Of a stretch of DNA of 64,000 nt, positions 43,463 to 52,276 are shown in pieces. Position numbers and translations under genes: made by a program. Position 1 is the first letter of the stretch, and each line of letters starts with the position of its first letter. Under the pieces are notes generated by a model that was given only the letters and a program-made list of their open reading frames with translations, had not been told where the DNA came from and made no database searches. This DNA comes from Candidatus Zixiibacteriota bacterium (GTDB lineage: Bacteria; Zixibacteria; MSB-5A5; GN15; PGXB01). Where the stretch lies: the NCBI GenBank assembly GCA_900498245.1, contig LS998015.1, forward strand, positions 679,205-743,204. Reading direction: 5' to 3'.

Positions 43463-44980
43463 TTACTTTCTATCATCGGAAAGAGATTCAATATTTTTAC
43501 CCCCGTCCGGCGGGATTGGTTCCCGGGTCAAGAGCCGAATCAGGGAGTCGGCGGCAGCCGGATTATTGAGTTTCAGCCGGTAAGTTTCCGAGGCGCTTAC
43601 GAGAGCCTGCCGCCCCATGTCGGAATCGGGGAACTTTTTAAAAATGTCGGTCAGATATTCGATGGCTTTGGCCCATTTCTCCCGTCGCCGGGCCACTTCG
43701 GCCTTATAAAACAAGGCCGAGGCCTCAATCTCGGTACCGACGTATTGACGACTCATCTGGTCGTAAAACTGGTCGGCTTTGCCATACCAGGAATTGGCCA
43801 CGCTTTGATTGCCGTCTTTGGAATAATGGTCGGCGATGAAGAGATAGGCATTGAATGCCTGCTCGGTGGCGGGGAAATTATCAATCAGCCAGCGAAATTC
43901 GTTTTCGGCCAGATCCCATTGTCCGCTTTCGGCCAAAGACAGGGCCAAGTAATTCTGGGGCAATGGATTACCGTTGAAATACCGAGGGTATTTATCCTTG
44001 ATTATTTTCATGGTCGCCCGACAATTATCAAAGTCTCGCGCCAGGAAATAGGCCAGTCCTTTTCGGGCATAGATAATAGGGAGGAGGGTAGTGTCATTGG
44101 TGGCGCCAAGCAGATTATCATACAGCCGATAGGATTCGGCAAACTGCTTTTTGCCGGAAGCGGTAATGTCGGCGATCAGTAAGGCCGCGTTAGGGTCGGT
44201 TCGACCGGTAGAGTCTTTCATGAGGGACAGATTATCAATGGCTTTATCCCATTCACCGCGATCGCGATAGAGGCGCGCCAGATTTCCTCTGGCGGCGGTT
44301 GACAGGGCGGAGTGCGGCCAATCCGAAATGAGGCGGCCGTAATATTTTTCGGCGGCTTTGAATTCGGACGTGGCCGCGGCGGTATCGCCGATGATATTGT
44401 CGGTCGCGATAATTTCGAGGAATAGATTCAGGACCTGAGTCAAGATCTGATTGTTATCGACCGGGGGATAGAAGGTGTCGATGACGGAGTGGAAAAACCC
44501 GACGGCTTTCGGCCAATCGCCCTGGGTTTGGTAAATGCGGGCCAGATTGAGCCGGGAATCCAGGAGGGGCATGCCGGCGAGTTCGGTTTTGCTCAAGAGG
44601 AGATTAAGGACGGCGGCCGCGGAGTCATACTGTTTGTAACTGAAATATATGTTCGAAAGGTGAGTGGAAGCCGAGAAGGCGATGGTCGCCAATTCACTGT
44701 GCTCGGGTCTGGCGGCGGGTATGGAATCCAAATATTTCCAGCAATAGTTGTTGACCCCGGTGTAGGCATCCTTGATGCGGTTCCAGAGGGCCCGGTCGTT
44801 CAGGTCGGGTCTGATGCCGGCGGTTTCGTACATTTTGTCGGCCTCATGGAGCAATTTCTCGGCCTGAAAGCGAAGGGAAATGCTTCGATCCGAACCGCAC
44901 CCGGACAGCAGAATCAAATTGATTATGATGAAGAGAAGGGGAGCGAAATAATGAGTATTAAATTTCTTATCCAATCGCAT
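43463..44980 (-). CDS. TPR-repeat lipoprotein
   Basis: A 505-residue lipoprotein with lipobox ILLSGC (Cys28) after a long hydrophobic leader. The rest is built from TPR-like helix pairs (YKQYDSAAAVLNLLLS, QGDWPKAVGFFHSVIDTF, DRGEWDKAIDNLSLMKD, REKWAKAIEYLTDIFKKFP). It is probably a periplasmic or outer-membrane scaffold. AAAGGA directly abuts the ATG at 44980 but lies six bases before an in-frame TTG at 44974, so the real start may be that TTG (two residues shorter). It precedes the cohesin-like gene on the same strand by 34 bases, so the two are likely co-transcribed. Confidence 0.82.
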   Translation of the reverse strand: MRLDKKFNTHYFAPLLFIIINLILLSGCGSDRSISLRFQAEKLLHEADKMYETAGIRPDLNDRALWNRIKDAYTGVNNYCWKYLDSIPAARPEHSELATIAFSASTHLSNIYFSYKQYDSAAAVLNLLLSKTELAGMPLLDSRLNLARIYQTQGDWPKAVGFFHSVIDTFYPPVDNNQILTQVLNLFLEIIATDNIIGDTAAATSEFKAAEKYYGRLISDWPHSALSTAARGNLARLYRDRGEWDKAIDNLSLMKDSTGRTDPNAALLIADITASGKKQFAESYRLYDNLLGATNDTTLLPIIYARKGLAYFLARDFDNCRATMKIIKDKYPRYFNGNPLPQNYLALSLAESGQWDLAENEFRWLIDNFPATEQAFNAYLFIADHYSKDGNQSVANSWYGKADQFYDQMSRQYVGTEIEASALFYKAEVARRREKWAKAIEYLTDIFKKFPDSDMGRQALVSASETYRLKLNNPAAADSLIRLLTREPIPPDGGKNIESLSDDRK

Positions 44981-45079
44981 TCCTTTGAAGAACGGCGTCG
45001 AAACTTTTTAAGCATCCCTGCGGCGGCGCAAATTTTTGATAAAGATGTCAAAAAAACAAGCCGGTGTCAAGATTAATGG

Positions 45080-45110
45080 GAATAAAAAACCCCTCGATGG
45101 CGAGGGGTTT
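45080..45110 (-). terminator. rho-independent terminator after the PEP-CTERM gene
   Basis: A perfect 10-bp stem AAACCCCTCG-ATGG-CGAGGGGTTT. On the minus strand a T run follows. Confidence 0.92.
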
Positions 45111-45137
45111 AAACGGGAGATATTTATTGTCGAAATT

Positions 45138-45890
45138 TCAGTCTTTGCGGCGTACCGCTCCGAGCCCAAGCATACCGAGACCGAGAAGGAGCATCGTGGT
45201 CGGTTCCGGAACCACGGTGAAGCTTTTGTTGATGACATCGTTGCCGCAGGCCAGAGTATTGTGGAAGTTAATGGTCCGGGAACCGTTCCAGTTGAGCAGA
45301 TTTTTGTTGAAGGCGAATTCCATAACCCAGGTATCGCCACTGCCGCCGCGAATGGTATTGGTTTCCAAGCCCTGCCACATGGTTCTTTCGTGCAGAGTGG
45401 TGCCGAGACTGACTCCCGACGTCATCCGCCAGGCGCCGACCATACTTCTGATAGCATAGGTGCCATAATAGGAACCGGGAATATTGGGAATACCGGTAAA
45501 GCGATCGACGGCATAGAGCTGGCCGGTGGCGGCATCGATGGCATATGAAGTCGAATTCTGGCCGAAGCCGAAGAAGATATTACCGAGGCCGTAGGACTGA
45601 TGCCAAGCCGTGGAATAGGCCGACAGCCCGAAGGAATTCACCAGGGCGATATGAACCATATCGCCGCGGACCGCGAAATGGAGCCCTTCCAGATCGAATC
45701 CCTCGCCACCCTCGCCGAGAAGGCCGGGTGAGGGCAGATGTCCCACGCCGGGATAATTGATGGGGGCGTAGTTATTGTTTTCATCGAAAGGATTGCCGAA
45801 GTCATAGCCCAGTTTGTAATCGAAGGCTCCGGCGACAGACCACATCATCACAATGGCGATGGCTGTCAGAATTGTTAATTTTGTTTTCAT
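45138..45890 (-). CDS. PEP-CTERM sorting-signal protein
   Basis: A 250-residue exported protein. The signal peptide is MKTKLTILTAIAIVMMWSVAGA. The middle has a repeated-strand, aromatic and glycine-rich character. The C-terminus is VVPEPTTM followed by a hydrophobic stretch (LLLGLGMLGLG) and the basic tail AVRRKD. This tripartite signal is recognised by exosortase in PEP-CTERM systems, which usually serve exopolysaccharide or biofilm matrix. No exosortase is encoded in this window. ATG 45890 is preferred because GGGAGA lies four bases before it; an upstream in-frame codon at 45995 would put the signal peptide 35 residues inside. Confidence 0.88.
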   Translation of the reverse strand: MKTKLTILTAIAIVMMWSVAGAFDYKLGYDFGNPFDENNNYAPINYPGVGHLPSPGLLGEGGEGFDLEGLHFAVRGDMVHIALVNSFGLSAYSTAWHQSYGLGNIFFGFGQNSTSYAIDAATGQLYAVDRFTGIPNIPGSYYGTYAIRSMVGAWRMTSGVSLGTTLHERTMWQGLETNTIRGGSGDTWVMEFAFNKNLLNWNGSRTINFHNTLACGNDVINKSFTVVPEPTTMLLLGLGMLGLGAVRRKD

Positions 45891-46260
45891 AAAATCTCCC
45901 GTATCCAATAAGATCGACAAACGCTCAAAATTATATAGTACTCCGACTAAATAGATAGCAATAATAATGCCGCAATCAGCGACGCCACTGTACACATTAT
46001 TTTGAATCTGTTGGATACCTTATGGCTATATATGGTAGTCGGCTAGTCCGTTAAAATTCGCAATGTTGCATACTGTGCAGAAGTTTTCATGGTTTTGGTA
46101 AGTTAATGCAATATAAGAGATTATTAGGGTCAAATATGACTATAAATATCTTCTTTAGGATTCCCGTCAAGATTGTCAAGATGGGCGAAAAGTCTACCAG
46201 TTTGGTGTGCACTGTTGGCCGCGCCTTTATGGAGCGACAAATTAACGGAAAGGAAGAATT
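45891..46260. other. 370-bp divergent intergenic region, left edge of capsid locus
   Basis: AT-rich DNA between the PEP-CTERM gene (-) and the portal gene (+). On the minus strand a TATAAT at 45935-45930 with TTGCTA about 20 bases further upstream is the likely PEP-CTERM promoter. On the plus strand I see no strong promoter for the portal gene, only TATAAA-type boxes near 46140. AAGGAAGAA precedes the portal ATG. No tRNA, integrase or direct repeat that would mark an attachment site was found. Confidence 0.5.
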
Positions 46261-47502
46261 ATGAAAAGAACGGGAAAGTTCAAAGCCGGGGAGATAATCG
46301 GTCCTCGGGAACGGGGAAGTATGAATTATACAAGTTTGGGTTTCGGAGGGAGCGGTCCCGGAAATCTGGTGTGGCGGGCCGAGGATTTCAGGCCCGGCCG
46401 ATTTCGACTGGAATTATATCGGTTTCTGCGCGACAATATCCCTTTGTTGCATGCCTGTATCTGGACCTGGAGCCGGCTGTCATCGGCGCCGGGGCGATTT
46501 GAGATAATCGAGCCGGCATCACAGGCACAGGAAAAGCGGGGGGTTCAGATATTAGAGGAATTGTCGCAAAGGATCTATCCCTATCAATATCATAAAATGG
46601 GCGGACTGGAATCATTCCTGCCGCTCTTTTTCAGTTCGCTTTTTACCGACGGGGCGTTCGCCGGTTTTATAGTCATACAGCCGGACCTGAGCGGGGTCGA
46701 GCGGTTCCTTCCGATCGATCCTTCGTATATCACCGCTGACGACAACCAGAATCTCTACCTGGAAACGGAAAAGGGATCATTCAAACTGGAGGGAGACGAT
46801 TTTTATTATTTCGGTCTTAACAGCGACATAAAAAGCGGCCAGGGAAAATCGATCCTGAGTTCGGTGCCGTTCGTGGCGCATATCGAGCAACAACTGGTGG
46901 ATGACATGCGCCGGGCATCGCACAACGCCGGTTACCACCGGTTGCACGTGAAGATCACGCCGCCGGATAAATTGTCGGGAGAGAGTGACGACGCCTATGT
47001 CAATCGGGTCAATGAATATTTCGACGACACCGTTGATATGATCAAAGGGTGCGAGCCGGAGGACAATCCGGTGACGTGGGACAATGTGAAGATCGAATAT
47101 ATCGGCCCGTCGGGAACGGCGGCCTCGGGCAACGCCTGGTTTTTGAATCATCGGGCGATGATCGAAGAGATCTGCGCGGGGACGAATTTATCGCCTTTCA
47201 TGCTGGGATTCAGTTACGGCACGACCCATAACTGGGCGCAGTTCAAATTCGACCTGGTCATGCGGCAGGTGATTTCGGTGCAGAGGCAGGCGGCCCGTTT
47301 CCTGGAGTGGCTCGGCAATATCGAATTGGGGTTGAAAGGGTTATCCTGCCGGTGCCGCTATAATTTCGATAATACGCTCAGTTACCTGGCCTCCGACCGG
47401 GCCGAGATTGAGAGGACGCGGGTGGAAAATATAATCAAACTGCATACGGCCGGGCTGGTGACACGGGAAAAGGCCGAAGAAGCAGTCTCGCGGCTCGTTT
47501 AA
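46261..47502 (+). CDS. phage portal protein
   Basis: A 413-residue portal protein, the dodecameric ring at one capsid vertex through which DNA enters. The N-terminal region (RLELYRFLRDNIPLLHACIW), the central IEYIGPSGTAASGNAWFLNH and the conserved C-terminal helix region MIEEICAGTNLSPFMLG, followed by NWAQFKFDLVM, match portal families of tailed phages. It lies directly before the large terminase. That order is reversed from the usual terminase-then-portal arrangement. AAGGAAGAA precedes the ATG. It is the first gene of the locus. Confidence 0.85.
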   Translation: MKRTGKFKAGEIIGPRERGSMNYTSLGFGGSGPGNLVWRAEDFRPGRFRLELYRFLRDNIPLLHACIWTWSRLSSAPGRFEIIEPASQAQEKRGVQILEELSQRIYPYQYHKMGGLESFLPLFFSSLFTDGAFAGFIVIQPDLSGVERFLPIDPSYITADDNQNLYLETEKGSFKLEGDDFYYFGLNSDIKSGQGKSILSSVPFVAHIEQQLVDDMRRASHNAGYHRLHVKITPPDKLSGESDDAYVNRVNEYFDDTVDMIKGCEPEDNPVTWDNVKIEYIGPSGTAASGNAWFLNHRAMIEEICAGTNLSPFMLGFSYGTTHNWAQFKFDLVMRQVISVQRQAARFLEWLGNIELGLKGLSCRCRYNFDNTLSYLASDRAEIERTRVENIIKLHTAGLVTREKAEEAVSRLV

Positions 47503-47506
47503 GAAT

Positions 47507-48832
47507 TTGTTCAAGCGAAATAAATGGCGCCGGGCGATCGCGGACATCCCCTTTTTTGCCCGGGAGTTTCTTGATATCGAGTTGCACCCCGGGCAAATCC
47601 GCTGGCTTGAGGGAAGTACCAAAGCGGAAAATCTTCTGGTGACCGGGAACCGGTGGGGAAAATCGTTTGTCACGGCGGTAAAGATAATTCATCATGCCTT
47701 TTTCCGGATGCGGGAGCCGCGTTATGATCGGAGCGGTAAATATCATATTGTCACGGCCAGTCTGACGCTGGATCAGGCGCGGATTATTTTCAACACGGCG
47801 GTTCGTATCCTCAACAGCAATTGCCGGATCGGGGGGGTAATAAAAAAGATGACGGTGACGCCGTATCCCCGCCTTGTTTTGGGAAACGGAGCGATAATCG
47901 AGGCCCGTTCGACGCAGCGACGCGGCGAATACCTTCTGGGAAACGACTACGATTATTTTATCTATGATGAAATAGCCTTCGACGACGAGGCGGAATATGT
48001 GGTCAATGAAGTGGTCAAGATGCGGCTGGCCGACCGCAAGGGGAAACTGGACCTGATTTCGACGCCCAACGGGCGGAACTGGTTCTATCAGAAAATGAAG
48101 GAACTGAAGGAGCGCCCGGAGGACGCCTATGTGCAAGGGGGTGATTCCCGGGAAAATTGTCATATTTCCGAGGAATATCTGGCGATGCAGATGAAATACC
48201 TGAGCGACCGGCGGGTAGCGCAGAATATTATGGGGCAATTTATCGATTCGGGCGGCGAGATAATTCCGGGCCGTGATATCGACGCCGCCCTTATAAAGAA
48301 GATAGAAGCGCCGGAAGAAGAATTAACGGCGGATAAATTCTATATAACCGGCTGGGATCTGGCGCGCAAGAAAACGGCGACGGTCGGGATTACGGTGCTG
48401 GTAAGAGAAGGGGTTAGTACAGTGGTTGATCTGTGTCGGATAAAGAAATGGGATTGGAACGTGATTATTGCGGAGATCAGGAATCGCCAGAAACGGTACC
48501 CCGGCCGACTGGTGATCGATGCTACCGGGTTGGGGGATGTGGTGGCGGCGCAACTGGCCGATTTGAATCCGCTGTCGTTTATTTTCACGCCAAAGACCAA
48601 GGCGGAACTTCTGACCAACCTGGAACTATTTCACAGCATGAAAAAAGTCAAGTATGGACGTTGGGAAATTCCCGATGATAGCGGCAGGGTCTGGTCGCTG
48701 GAGGACGAACTGAGGGGAGCCCGGTGGGATGACAACAATACCTGTGACGCCGTGATGGCGCTGGCGCTGGCCCTATGGCCGCTGTATCGCCCGGATCAGC
48801 CGATTATAGGAGCGCGGGTGGGGAAAATATAA
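47507..48832 (+). CDS. phage terminase large subunit
   Basis: A 441-residue packaging motor. The ATPase half has Walker A TGNRWGKS (residues 46-53), Walker B YFIYDEIAF (about 150-158) and coupling motif DLISTPNG. The nuclease half, RNase H-like, shows acidic residues in GWDLARKK, VIDATGLGD and CDAVMALAL. The start is TTG at 47507, five bases after the portal stop; no ATG or GTG lies in frame near it. No small terminase gene was found upstream or downstream, so DNA recognition would need another protein. Confidence 0.94.
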   Translation: MFKRNKWRRAIADIPFFAREFLDIELHPGQIRWLEGSTKAENLLVTGNRWGKSFVTAVKIIHHAFFRMREPRYDRSGKYHIVTASLTLDQARIIFNTAVRILNSNCRIGGVIKKMTVTPYPRLVLGNGAIIEARSTQRRGEYLLGNDYDYFIYDEIAFDDEAEYVVNEVVKMRLADRKGKLDLISTPNGRNWFYQKMKELKERPEDAYVQGGDSRENCHISEEYLAMQMKYLSDRRVAQNIMGQFIDSGGEIIPGRDIDAALIKKIEAPEEELTADKFYITGWDLARKKTATVGITVLVREGVSTVVDLCRIKKWDWNVIIAEIRNRQKRYPGRLVIDATGLGDVVAAQLADLNPLSFIFTPKTKAELLTNLELFHSMKKVKYGRWEIPDDSGRVWSLEDELRGARWDDNNTCDAVMALALALWPLYRPDQPIIGARVGKI

Positions 48833-49244
48833 ACGGCCCGCACCCGTGACAGGATGCCGGCCGGTTGGCACGAACGATATATATGCGGGCGCAATCCCTA
48901 AAATGGGAGCATCGCGCCGGAAACGTCATTAACAGTGAGACCGAGGACGATGATAAAGATTATCGCCCCGACCAGCCATTTCAGCGGGAATCTTTTTTGT
49001 TTTCGGTAAACCACCATATCAATCATCTCCCTTTATCAATATTTCCGAAATCGATTTGAGCAATTGCTGTGCCGGGGTGGGGAATTCCGGGCTTATTTGC
49101 AATGATTTGGCCGGCAAGCGGTTACGGCACAGGATTTTTTGGAGTGCCTGGATTGTATGAAGCCCCCTGCATAAATTGGAGCGACAGTTTTGATACCAAA
49201 AAGGTGGTGAATGGTCCGAGGGAAGGGTTGGTGACGGAGGTAAA
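48833..49244. other. 412-bp gap inside the capsid locus
   Basis: A region with no obvious plus-strand gene between terminase and the fusion protein. A 58-codon plus-strand frame from ATG 48884 has atypical composition. The minus strand holds a better candidate, the 39-codon membrane ORF at 48898-49017. Another minus frame ending at 49019 overlaps that ORF's alternative start by ATGA, but has no good start codon of its own. Confidence 0.45.
48898..49017 (-). CDS. possible small single-pass membrane protein, antisense in the capsid locus
   Basis: A 39-residue frame on the opposite strand to every other gene in the locus. A basic N-terminus (VVYRKQKRFPLKW) is followed by one hydrophobic helix (LVGAIIFIIVLGLTV) and a short tail. 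GGGAGA lies eight bases before the ATG. An upstream in-frame ATG at 49026 would add three residues. Third codon positions look like real coding DNA. It could be a small holin-like, toxin-like or regulatory peptide, or a chance frame. Confidence 0.4.
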   Translation of the reverse strand: MVVYRKQKRFPLKWLVGAIIFIIVLGLTVNDVSGAMLPF

Positions 49245-51056
49245 ATGGAAAATCTGGTAGGAAAAATAACGGCGTCACTTTTGGAAAATGAGCCGGACAG
49301 AATTTCGGAACTGGCGAACCTTATCAATTCTAATATCAAGCCGCCGGAGCCGATTCGAGCCGATGAAGTGGAGATTCGGGCGATGTATATCGTCTCGGAT
49401 CAGGTCAACAGTTACGGAGGGTGTTTTCCGCCTGACGAGCATCAGAGCCTGATAAATCTGTTGATTGATTCCCCGGTCCTGGTGGGGCACCGGAAAGACA
49501 GCCTGCCGATCGCTCGGAATTTTCATGCCGAAGCGGTCCGGCGCGACGGGGCCAATTGGGTTAAAGTCTATTTTTACTGGCGGAAAGATTCCGAACCGGG
49601 CGAGGAATTACGAAAAAATATCGACAGCGGCATCTATAAAGAATGCTCGATAAGTTTCATATTCAGTTTCCCGGAGTGTTCGATTTGCGGGGCCGATATC
49701 CGGGAGTGCCGTCACCGCCCGGGGGAAATTTACGAAGTTGACGGAACCAAGAGGGAGGCATATTTCAATTATCGCGAGATCGAAAAGGTGCTGGAAACAT
49801 CGCTGGTTTATCGCGGTTCGGTCGAAAACACCGCCATTACGGGAGAATTGTTTATGGGTGGCAAGGATATTGGCGGCGATAGCGAATCCAAAATAGAAGA
49901 TTCAAGACTAAAATATCACCGCATCTGGAGTATCGATGCCCTTGATCCGGCGCAACGGTACATGGTAATGCCGGCATATGAATCAATTCCGATCAGGTTA
50001 ATTCATAAAGAACAGGCGCTGAGTTTGCAGACGGCAGAAAAGGAGTTGGAATCATCGCGGTTACAGCAGTTCGCGTGTCGTCTGAATTTCCCCGAAGGGA
50101 ATTATGTTCTGGAGGGGTGCCTGCTTGGCTATCGCGGCAAGGAAAGACAAACCCCGCAGGAGATCGAGTCCTATCTGGCGGGGCGCAAGTCAGCGGTTCA
50201 CCGAATGGAGTTGAAGGTTATTGACATAATCGAGCAGGATAATCAGAGGGTCGCGGAATTGAGCGGGAAAGAACGTCATGCCCGGTTGCATCAAATTCTT
50301 GGCGAAGAGAATCGATTTTTGCTTCCGGTCGAGGAATGCGGCGATGCTGATTTGGGTCCGGCGACGGAAAGACTCTCCACCCGTTTTGGGACATTGATTT
50401 TTTCGGCCGATTCCGAAAGCCGGTTTTTCCTTCCGCGGCGCCATCTTTTCCCGGCGGTAATCAGTGACAAGGAGAAATGCGGAAGTCAGTACCGCTATCG
50501 TGTCGGTTGCATCAAGGCCGGGGAAGAATTACAGATCGCAACGATGATATCTTCGCCTATGGATATTGAGGCAGGTCAGATAGTTGAACTGGAAGTTGCC
50601 GCATTCAAAATTGAAAATGATCACATCAAAGTTTCAGAGCCAAGGCTGGTGCATTTTTATCATGACATGATAAGGATGCAAGATATTTCATTGTTGGCCG
50701 CCGCCGGCGAATTGTCGATTGAGGGGTATGAACTTCTTTCAAAGGGGGAGGCCGCTTTTCTGAAGATTTCCGAAGGGAAGGGGAAGGAAAGTATTTATCG
50801 ACTGAGCAATTTCTCAGAATCATCTTTCCTTGCGGGGAAACGGTTTCTTGCCGATGCAGCGGCGTTGTCAGAGACAGAATCATCAGACAAAATTATTTCA
50901 GGAAAGGCGAGAATAAAAAAGGCGGGAGAAAGTTTTTGTCTGGAGACAGGGTCATCGGGAGAGAAGTTGTATCTGCGCCGGATTGTTCTTCACGGGAAAG
51001 CGCGATTTCTATTATATCGGACCGGTGCCGAGGCCGGGGAGTGTTCCCATGAATGA
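49245..51056 (+). CDS. capsid-locus fusion: protease-like N-terminus plus degenerate ATP-dependent DNA-ligase-like C-terminus
   Basis: A 603-residue protein. Residues 40-210 resemble phage prohead-protease or maturation proteins placed before the capsid gene: VEIRAMYIVSDQVNSYGG, SPVLVGHRKDSLPIARNFHA, a Cys/His cluster (Cys145, Cys148, Cys155, His157) and LETSLVYRGSVENTAI. From about 225, the order of segments follows ATP-dependent DNA ligase: MPAYESIPIRLIHKE (motif I place, without the KxDG lysine), NFPEGNYVLEGCLLGY (motif III-like), MELKVIDIIEQ with LSGKERHARLHQIL (motif IV-like), and an OB-like ending IVELEVAAFKIENDH. The ligase fold would be inactive and might serve DNA or head binding. 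This reading is by eye. GGAGG precedes the ATG. Confidence 0.7.
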   Translation: MENLVGKITASLLENEPDRISELANLINSNIKPPEPIRADEVEIRAMYIVSDQVNSYGGCFPPDEHQSLINLLIDSPVLVGHRKDSLPIARNFHAEAVRRDGANWVKVYFYWRKDSEPGEELRKNIDSGIYKECSISFIFSFPECSICGADIRECRHRPGEIYEVDGTKREAYFNYREIEKVLETSLVYRGSVENTAITGELFMGGKDIGGDSESKIEDSRLKYHRIWSIDALDPAQRYMVMPAYESIPIRLIHKEQALSLQTAEKELESSRLQQFACRLNFPEGNYVLEGCLLGYRGKERQTPQEIESYLAGRKSAVHRMELKVIDIIEQDNQRVAELSGKERHARLHQILGEENRFLLPVEECGDADLGPATERLSTRFGTLIFSADSESRFFLPRRHLFPAVISDKEKCGSQYRYRVGCIKAGEELQIATMISSPMDIEAGQIVELEVAAFKIENDHIKVSEPRLVHFYHDMIRMQDISLLAAAGELSIEGYELLSKGEAAFLKISEGKGKESIYRLSNFSESSFLAGKRFLADAAALSETESSDKIISGKARIKKAGESFCLETGSSGEKLYLRRIVLHGKARFLLYRTGAEAGECSHE

Positions 51057-51345
51057 AAACGGCAAGCGGGGTCGGTTCATGATAATAAATAAATCGCTGT
51101 TCAATTTTATCATGGTGCTTCTGGGGATGTCGGGGGCCTATTTCACGACTATCGGGAACATCAAGATGCAACTGGCGGAAAAGGCGGAAACGGTTCTGGT
51201 GGAGGCGCTCGACAAGAAACTGGCCCGGATGGAAGTGGTGATCAAAGAGGGGCGGGTCAGCAAAGATGAATTTTTCCAATTTCGCAATAATGTGGAATCG
51301 CGCCTGGCGCGAATCGAATTTTACTTGGCGGAGGAGAGGAGATAA
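51049..51345 (+). CDS. small membrane-anchored coiled-coil protein
   Basis: A 98-residue protein. One transmembrane helix (FNFIMVLLGMSGAYFTTIG, about residues 16-34) is followed by a charged coiled-coil (MQLAEKAETVLVEALDKKL onward). The layout recalls XhlA- or spanin-like phage proteins, but its position among head genes is unlike a lysis cassette. ATG 51049 overlaps the preceding stop by eight bases and has GGGGAG seven bases upstream; ATG 51079 is an internal alternative. Confidence 0.65.
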   Translation: MNENGKRGRFMIINKSLFNFIMVLLGMSGAYFTTIGNIKMQLAEKAETVLVEALDKKLARMEVVIKEGRVSKDEFFQFRNNVESRLARIEFYLAEERR

Positions 51346-51347
51346 AG

Positions 51348-51761
51348 GTGCCGCAAATACACAAGAGTCTTGAAAAAATTGAGGCATTCTGCCGGTATCT
51401 CGAGGCGGAGGCAATGGAAGCAATCAATTTTGACGATATCCGGGCGGTGCTCGAGAATTCGGTGCAGGATCTGAAGGGGCTGAGTCAAATCGCGGCGGAA
51501 CTGGCTTGTTTGAAAGAGGAGTATCGGGCCCGGATAGCGGGAATGCTTCGGGCCAATCTGGCCAGCCGCAAGGATGAAGATGACGCCGAACTGCTGTGCC
51601 GTGTCTCCGATTCATTCGAAGGAATCGAAGCGGAGGAACTGGTGCGGTTGTATGATCGGACGGTGCGTCGTTTCCGCGAAAATTTTCCGGCCAGTTTCAA
51701 GTATCTGGCGCACGGGGCGGAGAGGGGCGCGCGGCGCGACTGGAGCGAGCATAAAATATAG
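51348..51761 (+). CDS. hypothetical helical protein of the capsid locus
   Basis: A 137-residue, highly charged, mostly helical protein with no family I recognise (LEKIEAFCRYLEAEAMEAI, then EEYRARIAGMLRANLASRK). It starts with GTG at 51348, two bases after the previous stop, with GGAG eight bases upstream. Position before the decoration and capsid genes suggests a scaffold or head-assembly role. Confidence 0.6.
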   Translation: MPQIHKSLEKIEAFCRYLEAEAMEAINFDDIRAVLENSVQDLKGLSQIAAELACLKEEYRARIAGMLRANLASRKDEDDAELLCRVSDSFEGIEAEELVRLYDRTVRRFRENFPASFKYLAHGAERGARRDWSEHKI

Positions 51762-51842
51762 AGAAAGAGGGGAGTTTTCCCCGGCCAGGCGGGATAAATA
51801 ACCCGGCCAAAGAACCAATCGGGAACAATCAAAGGAGAAATC

Positions 51843-52265
51843 ATGGGAATAAGGGATCAAAATCTCGAAGCAATTGCGCCGGTGCTGGCGACTTTCGCCA
51901 TTGCGCAGACAGTGAGTGTCGATGATCTGAAAGACGCCGATATCGGCAAGGCGGTGACACTGACGGCCAGTGATACGGTCGGGCCGTGCAGTTCAGGGGC
52001 ACAACTTCTGGGAAAGTTGGTGGCGCTGACATTGACCGACGCCGATGACGGGGAACGGCAGGCCACCATTCAGATCGGCGGTATTTGCCGCCTGCCGATT
52101 TCGACAACCTATCCGGTTGTCGGCAACCGGGTGGTCGGGGGAGTGTCGGGAACGGTGCGCCAGGCCCCGGTCCTGACAGGTTACGATCCGGCGGGAGGAA
52201 ATATCGCCCGGGGGACAGTCCTGGCGGTTAACGGCACATCCGATTGCATCATTTATCTGAATTGA
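51843..52265 (+). CDS. capsid decoration-like protein (DUF2190-like)
   Basis: A 140-residue beta-rich protein placed immediately before the major capsid gene, the normal place of head decoration (cement) proteins. ATIQIGGICRLPIST, YPVVGNRVVGGVSG and RGTVLAVNGTSDCIIYLN resemble the DUF2190/decoration family. It would trimerise on the capsid surface. AAGGAGA lies five bases before the ATG. The 81 bases upstream contain only small GC dyads. Confidence 0.7.
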   Translation: MGIRDQNLEAIAPVLATFAIAQTVSVDDLKDADIGKAVTLTASDTVGPCSSGAQLLGKLVALTLTDADDGERQATIQIGGICRLPISTTYPVVGNRVVGGVSGTVRQAPVLTGYDPAGGNIARGTVLAVNGTSDCIIYLN

Positions 52266-52276
52266 GGGAGGAGACA

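Noticed and set aside
45891-46260. Phage attachment site or integrase at the left edge of the capsid locus
   Set aside because: No tRNA, integrase frame or direct repeat shared with the 59496-59551 right edge was seen by eye.
49019-49339. 106-codon minus-strand frame at the start of the ligase-like fusion gene
   Set aside because: Its first half is antisense to the fusion protein, and no start codon with a ribosome-binding site lies in the remaining part.
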